Below are positions 18,075-26,800 of a stretch of DNA of 64,000 nucleotides, piece by piece. A program made the position numbers and the translations under genes. Under the pieces are notes generated by a model. It was not told the DNA's origin, ran no database searches, and saw nothing but the letters and a program-made list of their open reading frames with translations. This DNA comes from an uncultured Bacteroidaceae bacterium (GTDB lineage: Bacteria > Bacteroidota > Bacteroidia > Bacteroidales > Bacteroidaceae): positions 173,248 to 237,247 of the forward strand of contig CAJOLZ010000002.1 of the NCBI GenBank assembly GCA_905235575.1, read 5' to 3'. Position 1 is the first letter of the stretch; each line of letters starts with the position of its first letter.

Positions 18075-18106
18075 CAAAAGTACAAAAAAAACGGCACAAA
18101 AGCAAA
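18075..18106 (-). promoter_or_regulatory. menA operon promoter
   Basis: Read on the minus strand: TTTG (18103-18106), 20 bases, then TACTTTTG (18075-18082). This fits the Bacteroidetes form TTTG-N19/20-TAnnTTTG. Transcription would start about 7 bases downstream, leaving a leader of roughly 25 bases before the chosen menA start. Confidence 0.8.
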
Positions 18107-18151
18107 CGAATCCACATTTCATCATGCACTTTCAGACGGAGCAGCCCTCTC

Positions 18152-18206
18152 CGCAGCGACTGCAGACTGTGAAACGGGGTGCAAAATGCAAAATGCAAAA
18201 TGAAAG
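18152..18206. repeat. Degenerate 22-bp repeat array C with three GCAAAAT copies
   Basis: A decayed relative of the 22-bp arrays: CGCAGCGACTGCAGACTGTGAA matches the unit layout, and a second unit, ACGGGGTGCA, runs into three direct copies of GCAAAAT (18181-18201). It lies in the divergent spacer between menA and the CotH-like gene, so no gene ends here. Confidence 0.55.
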
Positions 18207-18267
18207 GCACCGAGGGTGTTGAAGAATGACAAAACGGTGACTGAATGATTTAGTTCATAAACTAACT

Positions 18268-18354
18268 TGTCATTCAGAGCGTAGCGAAGAATCTCACCGA
18301 GGACGTTCGCTTCTTAGAGATTCTTCGGGTCACTACGTTCGCCTCAGAATGACA
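18268..18354. repeat. 87-bp interrupted inverted repeat (TGTCATTC...GAATGACA)
   Basis: The left arm starts TGTCATTCAGAGCGTAGCGA and ends in GAAGAATCTC. The right arm, read in reverse complement, is TGTCATTCTGAGGCGAACGT followed by a short insert and GAAGAATCTC. The whole can fold into a long hairpin of the MITE or palindromic-repeat type. The core TGTCATTCTGAGCG...GAAGAATCT is a sequence I have met in many Bacteroidetes genomes. No open frame lies inside it. Confidence 0.8.
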
Positions 18355-18385
18355 AAATACTTCCGCTCGAAAATGCTCAAACAAT

Positions 18386-18417
18386 TTTGGCATTTTCCTC
18401 ACTTAATCGTAACTTTG
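18386..18417 (+). promoter_or_regulatory. Promoter of the CotH-like gene, inside a dispersed repeat
   Basis: TTTG (18386-18389), 20 bases, TAACTTTG (18410-18417): the full Bacteroidetes consensus. The surrounding bases 18355-18420 match half of the 75-bp promoter repeat found upstream of tamB and ileS (shared CTTCCGCTCGAAAATGCTCA and GGCATTTTCCTC). The leader to ATG 18480 is about 55 bases. Confidence 0.85.
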
Positions 18418-18479
18418 CAGACGGAAAAAGCGTGTCCCCCTCGGAGGACCGCGACCCGACGAAGACAGACAAAAGACAG

Positions 18480-20279
18480 ATGTTAACGAACCGACATTTC
18501 CTGCGTCGCCTGCTGGCAGCGGCAGTGCTGGTGCTCAGCGGGCTCGAGACCCTCAGCGGTGCCGACTGGGACACGTTCGGCGGGCTCGTAGAGTCCCTCC
18601 AGCTGAACCGCGACACCGCGGACTGGTCGCAGCTCCAACGCATCGTCATCGGCGAGCCGCGCATGGCCTACGTCAATCTCACAGGCTTCTCGCGCATGCC
18701 AACGTCGAAGACATCCTACATGAACGGCTGGGCAGAGATCTACGACGGCGAGGGCCACTACCTCCGCAAACGGGTGCGCATCCACGGGCAGGGAGGCTAT
18801 TCCATTCGCTACCCCAAGAAGAACTTCTCGCTCAAGTTCTGCGAGGAAGACTACTCGGAGGCCGTGACGACCGATGTCAAGATAGGCGAGTGGGTGGTGC
18901 AGGACGGATTCCACTTCAAGGCATTCTGGACAGACTTCAGCCGCGGGCTGGGCGAGATGGGCTACAAGATGTTTGCCCTGATAGTCGCAGACAGACGACC
19001 CTACTGGGAGCGCGGCGGCTACGAGGCAGAGAGCGCAGCGCGCTGCTTCCCCGACGGCTTCCCCTGCGCCGTCTATCTCGAAGGCCGTTTCTACGGAGTC
19101 TTCGCCTGGCAGCTGAAGAAGCATCGCAAGAACATGAACATGAAGCGGAGCGCGCCAGAGCACATCCATCTGGACGGCAACGTCAGCGACACCTATCTCT
19201 TCAGAGGCAAAGTCTCCTGGAACCAGTTTGAAGTGCGCAACCCGAAGGACCTCTACACCCAGCAGGGCAGTTACTACGACGGCAACAGCCCCGCCGAGCT
19301 CATGGGCACAGACTCCGAGCACTACTACGGAGAGCGCGACGACGAGGCGACGCGCCAGGAGAAGCAGCGGTCCGCGCTCGTCAAGGAAAGCATCCTACGC
19401 CTGAGCCACTGTCACGCAGAACTGCAGGCACTCGAAGCGTCGGGCGCCTCGGCAGCCCAGATGCGTTCCGCCTTCGCAGAGCGTTTCGACATCGAGAGCC
19501 TCCTCGACTACGCCGTCTTCTATTACCTCTCCGCCAACGGCGACGGCACACTCAAGAACTGGCAGTGGTTCACCTACGACGGCCGCCGCTGGATGGTGGC
19601 ACCCTACGACCTGGACCAGACCTTCGGCATCAACCTCTACGCCGTAGTGCGGCCGCCGACATTCGACGTGTCCGAACTCACGAACGGACCCTTCTACTGG
19701 CTCGACCGCTATTTCGGGCAAGACATCCGCCACCGCTGGGCACAGCTGCGCAGCAGTGGCGTGATAAGCGGCGAGCGGCTCGTCCCCATCGTCACAGACT
19801 GGTGCCGGCGAGTGGGGAATACATTCTACGCCATGGAACAGACAGCGTGGCCGCTGAGCCCCTGCTATTGCGAAACAGTGTGCAACGCACCGTGGCAGAT
19901 CTACGAGCAGTGGGAAGACTATCCGCAGGCACCCGCCTACGCAGCCTCCACCACCTATGCCAGAGGCGATTTCGTGAAGCTCGAAGGCCGTCTGTGGCAG
20001 ACCACCGAGGCAGTGAAGGGAGTCTATCCCTTCAGCAGGAACGCCAACATCGATACGCAGGAACGGCTCGAGGGATGGATACCCGCGCGCATCGCCCATC
20101 TCGACCAGAAGTTCGGCTACGACGGAGGCACCGCTGTGGGGCGCGTCGGAGACGAAGCCTCGGGACAGGTCGTGGCAGTCTATACGCTGAACGGTCTGCG
20201 CATCCGCAGGCCTGCCCCGGGCGGCATTTACCTTTATAAATACAGGAACGGAACATTCCGCAAGGTGATGGTGCGGTAA
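18480..20279 (+). CDS. Secreted CotH-kinase-like protein with a C-terminal CBM5/12-like module
   Basis: 599 residues from ATG 18480, chosen because it starts directly at a basic N-terminus and hydrophobic signal peptide (LLAAAVLVLSG) and lies downstream of the promoter. The CotH fold shows as RIHGQGG (100-106) with YPKKNFSLKF (111-120), and YDLDQTFG (376-383), which corresponds to the metal-binding D-x-D of CotH kinases. These are secreted kinases first seen in spore coats; Bacteroidetes carry non-sporulation versions of unknown substrate. Near 487-525, Y-x6-Y-A-R-G-D-x-V then W-x-x-T looks like a small carbohydrate-binding module. The last 40 residues resemble a C-terminal sorting-type domain. 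Confidence 0.82.
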   Translation: MLTNRHFLRRLLAAAVLVLSGLETLSGADWDTFGGLVESLQLNRDTADWSQLQRIVIGEPRMAYVNLTGFSRMPTSKTSYMNGWAEIYDGEGHYLRKRVRIHGQGGYSIRYPKKNFSLKFCEEDYSEAVTTDVKIGEWVVQDGFHFKAFWTDFSRGLGEMGYKMFALIVADRRPYWERGGYEAESAARCFPDGFPCAVYLEGRFYGVFAWQLKKHRKNMNMKRSAPEHIHLDGNVSDTYLFRGKVSWNQFEVRNPKDLYTQQGSYYDGNSPAELMGTDSEHYYGERDDEATRQEKQRSALVKESILRLSHCHAELQALEASGASAAQMRSAFAERFDIESLLDYAVFYYLSANGDGTLKNWQWFTYDGRRWMVAPYDLDQTFGINLYAVVRPPTFDVSELTNGPFYWLDRYFGQDIRHRWAQLRSSGVISGERLVPIVTDWCRRVGNTFYAMEQTAWPLSPCYCETVCNAPWQIYEQWEDYPQAPAYAASTTYARGDFVKLEGRLWQTTEAVKGVYPFSRNANIDTQERLEGWIPARIAHLDQKFGYDGGTAVGRVGDEASGQVVAVYTLNGLRIRRPAPGGIYLYKYRNGTFRKVMVR

Positions 20280-20296
20280 GGCTGGACGGGCCTAAA

Positions 20297-20378
20297 ACAC
20301 CGCGCTGCGACGGGGCGTGAAACGGAGTGCATCGTTCGTCGTAACGTGATGCACCCCCGTTCGTTGCACCCCGTTCGT
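20297..20378. repeat. 22-bp tandem repeat array D
   Basis: Units at 20297, 20319, 20341 and 20363 with exact 22-bp spacing, more divergent than in other arrays (cores include CACCGCGCTGCG, AACGGAGTGCA, AACGTGATGCA and TTGCACCCCG). It lies between the convergent ends of the CotH-like gene (+) and the nucleotidyltransferase (-), where it could stop transcription. Confidence 0.75.
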
Positions 20379-20391
20379 AAATCGGTTTCTC

Positions 20392-21309
20392 TCAGAACAT
20401 GGTGTCGGGGTATTGTCCTGCTGCGTGCAGTGCTGCGAGTTTGGCTACTACTTCGGGTCGGTCTTCGGGGTAGGTTACTCCGAACCACTGGCTGGTGGTG
20501 TCGAGGACTTGGCAGGTGGCCTGACGGGTCTTGATGAGGTGGTCCACCATGAGTGGGATGAAGAATTCGCTCTTGAGGTTGGCCTGGTTCTTGGGGTCGG
20601 CGAGGAACTGTCGGAAGTAGTCTTGGCTGTGTCGGAAGTAGTCGGGTGTGAATCCCCAGAAGTTCATGCTGACGGGTGTGTTGTCGGGTATGGCGACCCA
20701 TGTCTGGCTGTCGTCGTCGAGGTATTTGACTTGTCCGTCGCGGCGCTCTATCTTGGTTCGTTCTACGACGCTTGTCAGGAGGTGTGTCTGCGGGTCGTTC
20801 TGGCAGATGCCTCGGCTGACGGTTCCGCTCTGGCTGAGGGTGTTGCTGACGCGGAATCCTATCATGGCGTACTTGCCTGTGCTGCCTTGGGGGAGGTTGG
20901 CGAGGAATTGTGCCATGACGCGGAATGCGTCGCGGTCGTAGAAGTCGTCGCAGTTGAGTACGGCGAAGGGTTCGTGGATGATGTCGGCTCCCATGAGTAC
21001 GGCGTGGTTGGTGCCCCAGGGTTTCTGTCGTCCTTCGGGTGGGGTGTAGCCTTGGGGGAGTGCGTCGAGGCTCTGGAAGCAGAGTTGGCAGGGTATGTGG
21101 CCTTGGTAGCGGCTGAGGATTTGTGTGCGGAACTGCTGTTCGAAGTCGCGTCGGATGACCCATACGATTTTGCCGAAGCCTGCCTGGATGGCGTCGTAGA
21201 TGCTGTAGTCCATGATGCTTTGTCCTTGTGGTCCGAGGGTGTCGAGCTGCTTGAGCCCGCCGTAGCGGCTGCCCATGCCTGCAGCGAGGAGAAATAGGGT
21301 TGGTTTCAT
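20392..21309 (-). CDS. Nucleotidyltransferase-fold protein (sugar-phosphate NTP-transferase like)
   Basis: A 305-residue cytoplasmic protein of the NTP-transferase fold. The N-terminal nucleotide-binding loop is L-L-A-A-G-M-G-S-R-Y-G-G-L-K-Q-L (7-22), and the metal-binding acidic motif is NCDDFYD (119-125). A P-W-G-T-N-H segment resembles the G-T-A motif that contacts the base. Relatives activate sugar phosphates to nucleotide sugars; the substrate here is not clear. It is the third gene of the tamB-tamL operon, 67 bases after tamL, and is not a usual companion of tamAB. Confidence 0.82.
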   Translation of the reverse strand: MKPTLFLLAAGMGSRYGGLKQLDTLGPQGQSIMDYSIYDAIQAGFGKIVWVIRRDFEQQFRTQILSRYQGHIPCQLCFQSLDALPQGYTPPEGRQKPWGTNHAVLMGADIIHEPFAVLNCDDFYDRDAFRVMAQFLANLPQGSTGKYAMIGFRVSNTLSQSGTVSRGICQNDPQTHLLTSVVERTKIERRDGQVKYLDDDSQTWVAIPDNTPVSMNFWGFTPDYFRHSQDYFRQFLADPKNQANLKSEFFIPLMVDHLIKTRQATCQVLDTTSQWFGVTYPEDRPEVVAKLAALHAAGQYPDTMF

Positions 21310-21376
21310 TGTTGTTTGTGATTAAAGGGTTTGTTGATTTGTTTATGATGTGTGTTTCTTTTGTTCGGGGGTTTGT

Positions 21377-23884
21377 TCAGAAGGGGTATCCGATGGCGAG
21401 GTGGTAGCCGAGGGTGTTGTGGAAGGGGGTGATGTTGTAGTATCGGTTCTGTGTGGTCTGATAGGGTGCGTGGATTCCGATGCCGAGGTCGAAGCGGATG
21501 GTGAGGATGTCGAGGTCGTATCGGATGCCGGCTCCTGTTCCGAGTGCTATCTGGTCTGGGAGTCTGCGGGCGTTGATGCTTCCTCGGGGCAGGTGGGGGT
21601 CGCTCTTGATGAGCCAGATGTTTCCGGCATCGAGGAAGATGGCTCCGTAGAGGTTGGCGATTATGGGGAAGCGGTATTCGGCGTTGGCTTCGAGCTTGAG
21701 GTCTCCCATCTGGTCGATGTAAGTGTAGTTGGAGTTTTCGGGTCGGTAGCCTCCGGGTCCGATGGTTCGGGCGGCGAATGCGCGGATGCTGTTGGCTCCT
21801 CCGATGCAGAAGAGGTCGCTGTAGGGTGCGGTGGGGCTGTTGCCGTAGCTGAAGACTGCTCCGGCATAGACTCGGGTTGCGATGCCGCTGCGTGGTGTGA
21901 ATCGGAAGAGATGGGTGTATTGGGCGCTGGCCTTGATGTATTGGGCGAAGGGTACGCCGAGGAGTTCTTTCCCGTCGTGGCTGAAGGGTTGTCGGAAGAG
22001 TGCGTAGCCGAGCGATGTGATGTTTCCGGCTTCTTTGATGTTGAGGGTGAGGGTGCGGGGTGCGTGTCGGGGTGCTTTCCAGGTGTAGGTGTATTCCATG
22101 GCTGGTACGAACTGGTTTCTCATGCTGGCGTAGAGGGCTTGGTTGACGGCGACGATGGAATCGAATCGGGCTGTGGAGTGTAGCTTGACGTCGTAGTCGA
22201 GGCGGAAGGGTGTTATGGTGTGTTTGGAGGTTCGCCGCCGCTGGTATTCGTAGGTGATGCGTGCTCCGAGGGAGTATCGCTCGAAGTAGTTGGCGCGGTT
22301 GAGCCATCGGGTGTCGATGATGTAGTCGGTGGTGGAGAGGGATCGTCGGCTGAGCCGTCGGCCTGCGATGGGGAGTATGATGCGAGGATAGGTGAGGTTG
22401 AGGCTGGCTCCGTATTCGTAGGAGTTGAGGAGGGAGCGGGAACCGTGTATGTTTGCGCCTGTCTGCCATTCGTAGGAGCCCCATGCTTTGAGTGTGAGTG
22501 TCTCGGCTCCGCGGAAGGCGTTTCGTCGGGACATGGAGTAGGTGATTCCGGGTCCGACCTGTCCGTTGCTCTTGGTGGTGACTTTGCCTTCGAACTGTGC
22601 GTCGTAGGGTTTGTCGAGGGTGGCGTTGATGAGGATGTCGAGGGTGTCGCAGGTGTCGGTGGTGTCGCGCGGAACGTAGGTGACTTTGAGTCGGGAATAG
22701 ATTCCCATGGCGGAGAGTTTCTGTTGCGAGGCCTGATGGAGGGTGTGTCGGTAGAGGTCGCCCTTACGATAGAAGAGGTAGTGGGCGACGGCTCCGAGCT
22801 TGACGGGCGGTCGTCGGCTTCCGCCGTAGGCCATTTTGATGGACCCTCGCCCGATGGTGTCGGTGAGGAGTGGGGCTCCGGTGCCTTGCCGTCCGAGGCT
22901 TGGGTTCTTCTGGACGGTGATGAAGGTGTTTCCGATGTGGAACTGCTGTCGGGCGATGTCGGGCATTGTGGGTGTGGGGAGGACTTGGAGCTGTACGAGG
23001 AGCGGGCGCTGGATGGTGTCGGCGCGATAGGTGATGTATTCGGGCTGGAAGTAGTAGTAGCCGTTGTCGCGGAAGATGTCGCTGAGGCGCTTTCGCTCTT
23101 CGTCGAGGTTGGGAACGCTGAAGGGTTCTCCGCTGTGGAGGAGCGTCTTGCGCATGTTGAGTCGTATGAGGCTGTCGGCTTTGTGTGGGAAGTTGAGGTG
23201 GCGGATGGTGTCGAGGTGGAAGAGGACTCCGGGGTGAACCTCGTAGCTTATCTTGGCCTCGTTGCGAGTGGGGTGGGGAAGCGTGTCGTGGGCAGCCCAG
23301 CCTCGGAAGTAGCCGAAGTTCTTCAGGGTGTTGGTGGCGACTTGGGTTCGGACTCCGGGATTGGCTGTGGTGACATAGCGGGGTGTTGCGGCAAAGGTGT
23401 TGAACATCCATTTCCCGAAGCGGCGCTGGGCGTAGAGGTAGTGGTTATAGACCCAAAGTCGGAAGGGGTGTCGCCAGCGCAAATGGCTGCTTCCCATGAT
23501 GGCTCCGTTGGGTGCAAAGTGTAGGACGCCCTCGACTTCTTCCTTGGCGGTGGCGTAGGCTTCGGCATCTTTCTTGGTGGCCTTCTTCAGCGAATCTCTT
23601 GCCTGGGCAGAGTTCTCGTCTTGGTTGAGCGCATTGGCTGCGGCTGCGTTTCCGGTGAGGAGCCCTTCGACTGTGGTGTAGGCGTCGGCGAGGGCTGTGA
23701 TAACGCCTTCGGTCTCGTCGGTCTCCACCGTCCGCTGTCGTTTGGGGGGCTTGTCATAGGCCACCTCGCCGATGCCAGTATAGAGGATTTCCTCGGCGGG
23801 GAGGTTGCTGGTGGTGTCGCAGGCGGCGATGGCGAGCAGGAGCGGCAGCAGGAGGATTTTTATGTGTCGTAGGCCTTTGGGCAT
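21377..23884 (-). CDS. tamL: TamL, lipidated TamA/BamA-family outer-membrane protein
   Basis: An 835-residue Omp85-family protein. The signal peptide ends in a lipobox (IAAC, lipidated C22), followed by a low-complexity linker (about 60-110), POTRA-like domains (about 180-430) and a C-terminal 16-strand barrel (about 450-835) ending in an aromatic strand (GYPF). Lipidation distinguishes the Bacteroidota TamL from proteobacterial TamA. With TamB it forms the translocation and assembly module linking the inner and outer membranes, implicated in outer-membrane homeostasis. It lies 10 bases after tamB in the same operon, which supports the pairing. Confidence 0.9.
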   Translation of the reverse strand: MPKGLRHIKILLLPLLLAIAACDTTSNLPAEEILYTGIGEVAYDKPPKRQRTVETDETEGVITALADAYTTVEGLLTGNAAAANALNQDENSAQARDSLKKATKKDAEAYATAKEEVEGVLHFAPNGAIMGSSHLRWRHPFRLWVYNHYLYAQRRFGKWMFNTFAATPRYVTTANPGVRTQVATNTLKNFGYFRGWAAHDTLPHPTRNEAKISYEVHPGVLFHLDTIRHLNFPHKADSLIRLNMRKTLLHSGEPFSVPNLDEERKRLSDIFRDNGYYYFQPEYITYRADTIQRPLLVQLQVLPTPTMPDIARQQFHIGNTFITVQKNPSLGRQGTGAPLLTDTIGRGSIKMAYGGSRRPPVKLGAVAHYLFYRKGDLYRHTLHQASQQKLSAMGIYSRLKVTYVPRDTTDTCDTLDILINATLDKPYDAQFEGKVTTKSNGQVGPGITYSMSRRNAFRGAETLTLKAWGSYEWQTGANIHGSRSLLNSYEYGASLNLTYPRIILPIAGRRLSRRSLSTTDYIIDTRWLNRANYFERYSLGARITYEYQRRRTSKHTITPFRLDYDVKLHSTARFDSIVAVNQALYASMRNQFVPAMEYTYTWKAPRHAPRTLTLNIKEAGNITSLGYALFRQPFSHDGKELLGVPFAQYIKASAQYTHLFRFTPRSGIATRVYAGAVFSYGNSPTAPYSDLFCIGGANSIRAFAARTIGPGGYRPENSNYTYIDQMGDLKLEANAEYRFPIIANLYGAIFLDAGNIWLIKSDPHLPRGSINARRLPDQIALGTGAGIRYDLDILTIRFDLGIGIHAPYQTTQNRYYNITPFHNTLGYHLAIGYPF

Positions 23885-23894
23885 GATGTGTCTT

Positions 23895-26800
23895 TTATCG
23901 GGTGACGGGTTGTGTCTTGGGTTTTCGGAAGATGAAGAGCTCGCTCAGCTTGTCTGTCTTCTTTCGGAAGACGACGCCGGCTCCCATCTCGGTTATCTCT
24001 CCTTCGAGGAGCGATTCGTAGTTGTGGTCGTAGTAGAGCTTGACGTATCGGGTTGCGCTCTGGTCGAGCCGATATTCGAGGGAGATGTTGTCGATGATGC
24101 TCTCGCCGGTGTTCTGGGCTTCCTCTCCTGTTCTGACTCGACCTCCGACGATGATGGAGATTCTGTTTCCCCAGAATCGTTTGGCGAAGGAGAAGCTGTA
24201 GTCGGTCTGCGATGCGCCGCTCTCGCTGGTGGTGTTCTCGATGCCGACGTTGACGTCGATGGTGTTCTGAGCCCTCCCGACGAGGTTGTTTATCTCGTTC
24301 TGAAGATAGGTGTTCAGGGTGTTGCTGGTGCTGAAGCCGCCCGAGGAGCTCAGGTCGTTCAGATACATTCCTGTGGCGAGCATCGTGACAGCCACTCTTC
24401 CCCGGTCTTCGGCGCTCATGGCCGCCAGCTGGTTCTGGATGGTGAGGTCTTCGGGGGCTGAGAGCGTGAACTCGAGTCCCATGTCGGAGAGCGTCTGGCT
24501 GATGATGAGTCCGACATCGAAGGCGACACTTCGCGGAACGTTGTTCTCGCTGACGGAGCTTCGCATCCTTTCAGAAGCTTTGATGTTCAGGTAGGGGTCG
24601 CTCATTTCGCCTCGGAACTCGACGTAGCTTCCGCTTTCAATCTTGAAATGCTTGCTCCCCACCACCGGCAGGACGGTGTAGTTCATGTCGCCGCTGAGTA
24701 TGGCATATCGTCCGTTGAGCTTCAGGCCGCTGTCGTTGTCATAGCTCAGGACGAGGTCGCCTCCGCCTTCGAGGTTGATGTAGTCCTGTCCGCTCTCGCT
24801 CAGGAGGCAGTGGACCTGTGCGGCTTGTTCGATGGCGATGGTCAGCTGCATGTCGACGAATTGGCGCTTCGTCTTCACGACCTGCGTCTCGATGGTGTCG
24901 TTGAAATCGACAAAGGTCACAAGGTCTGCCAGCCGGTCTTCGACGGTGAGGGGACTGTCCTGCAGGACGTAGGTGAGGTCGGTCGTTCCCAATACCGTGA
25001 GTCTGCCGCGCATTGTCAGATGGTCCAGCGTTCCTCGGAGCCTTCCCCTCATGTCTACGTTGGCTTTACCGTAGGCCAGCGCATTTCGTGTCTTGGGGGC
25101 ATTGATAAGTTGATAGTCCTTCGCGCTCACCGTAATGTCGAGACTGATGGCGTCGGTGTTGCTGAAGTCAATTGTACCGTCGAGAGTCAGCGGTTCTTTT
25201 CCCATGGCATAGGCTTCGATGCGGTCCAGGTCGATGTGACTCTGCCGTATCTGGAGCGTATCGTTCGGGAAGGTAAGGTTCAGGTTATACGGCACCGATG
25301 TCAGTCTCATAGAATCTGTCGTGAGCATTCCTGTCAGCATCGGTCGGTCTGTGGTGCCTCCAATCTCGAGCTCGCCGTTGACGAATCCCTCCATCTTTGC
25401 CATCGCATCGGGAATGAAGCCGTTGGTCAGACTCATCGGCAGTCGTTCGAGCTGTGCTTTCCCCTCGATGTAGTTGGCATCTTTCTCGGGACGATAGGTC
25501 CCATTTACGAACATCACCTCGTTCCCGTTCTGCGTCAGGATGCCGTCGACGAAGTGTGTCCCGTCGTTGTTGGGCAGATATACCGCGTTCAGCCCCACAT
25601 CGCCCAGATCGGCCTTCTCGTATTTCATCCGTTCCACGGCGATGTCGGTGGAGATGGAGAGCGTAGCGCTGTCGGTCTGCAGATAATGCAGGTCGCCGTG
25701 GAGCAGTCCGCCCAGTTTCGGCATATAAGGGATGATGTCGGTCAGTTCGCCCACGTTGAAGTGGTTCAGGTTCAGCGTCAGGTCCTGCAGGGCATCGCTC
25801 TCGGTGCTGTATAGCTTCAGTCCCGTCCCGTCATCGGCCAGCAAGTCCACCATGGCTTCTATTCGCATATCGTTTGTCATGGCGATGAAGTTGTTCTCGT
25901 TCAGCTTGAATTTCCGATAGGCGATGATGGGATTGTACGGAGTGAAGTGAATCTTCGTTCCGTTCTCCAAGATGTCGGTGCGCAGTCCCAGGTCCATCCC
26001 CTTCCTGCCCCTTGCATCGTAGAAGAGCAGCGAAGCCTCTGTGCCCGTCGCTGTCAGTTCGGCGGCCAGACGCGTCTCGAAGCTCACCACCTTGTTCTTG
26101 GGCGAATTGCGCACCCTGCCGTCCAGCCTCAGACGCTCGTCGTTGTTGAAGATGCGCCATTCGATGGTGTCCAGCAGAATGGCACCCGTGTTCAGCCCCC
26201 ACAGACGTCCGTCTCCGTTCAGGCCCACGATGGTGTCCGATTTCAGGTCCATCTCGAAGCGTTCCAACGTATAGCCCTTCGAGTGCAGGATGTCTCCCAG
26301 CGGATTGTCTCTGCCCGAACGGATGTGGAGGGTGATGTCCGGCAAGAGCGTCTTCAGCGTGTCCTGACGGAGATGATATTCTCGGCGTTCGGCCGCCACC
26401 TCGGCCAGCAGCGCTTCAATCTCTCCCTGCAGCTGTTCCAGGCCAGCCCCCGTTTTGGCCTTCGCCTCGAAGTCACCCGCATTTATGTCGGCGCTCAGTC
26501 CCGTGGGAGACATTTCGATTTGAGCTGTCATGTCGTGGGGATAATAGACCGTATCGGGCAGTTCGATGCGTTGCGCCCTCAGGCTCGCCTTCAGCCGATG
26601 CGTCTCCTTCAGGTCACTCTCACCCTCGGCATGGAGCGTCATGCTCATCAACAGCGAATCGTTCGTCAGCCCCAGACTCTTCGCGTCCAGATGCCTCAGG
26701 TCGAGGTCGAGCACCCCGTTGTTCAAGGTCCGCGCCATGTCCGCCTCGGCGCAACCGTCCGCCGCAATCAAGTCATTCTCGCTCTTCATCTCCAGCCTGC

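Noticed and set aside
18042-18125. N-terminal extension of MenA by 28 codons
   Set aside because: It contains the promoter of the operon and does not resemble MenA proteins.
22220-23524. 434-codon plus-strand frame opposite tamL
   Set aside because: A Gly/Val/Glu-rich shadow without domain signatures.
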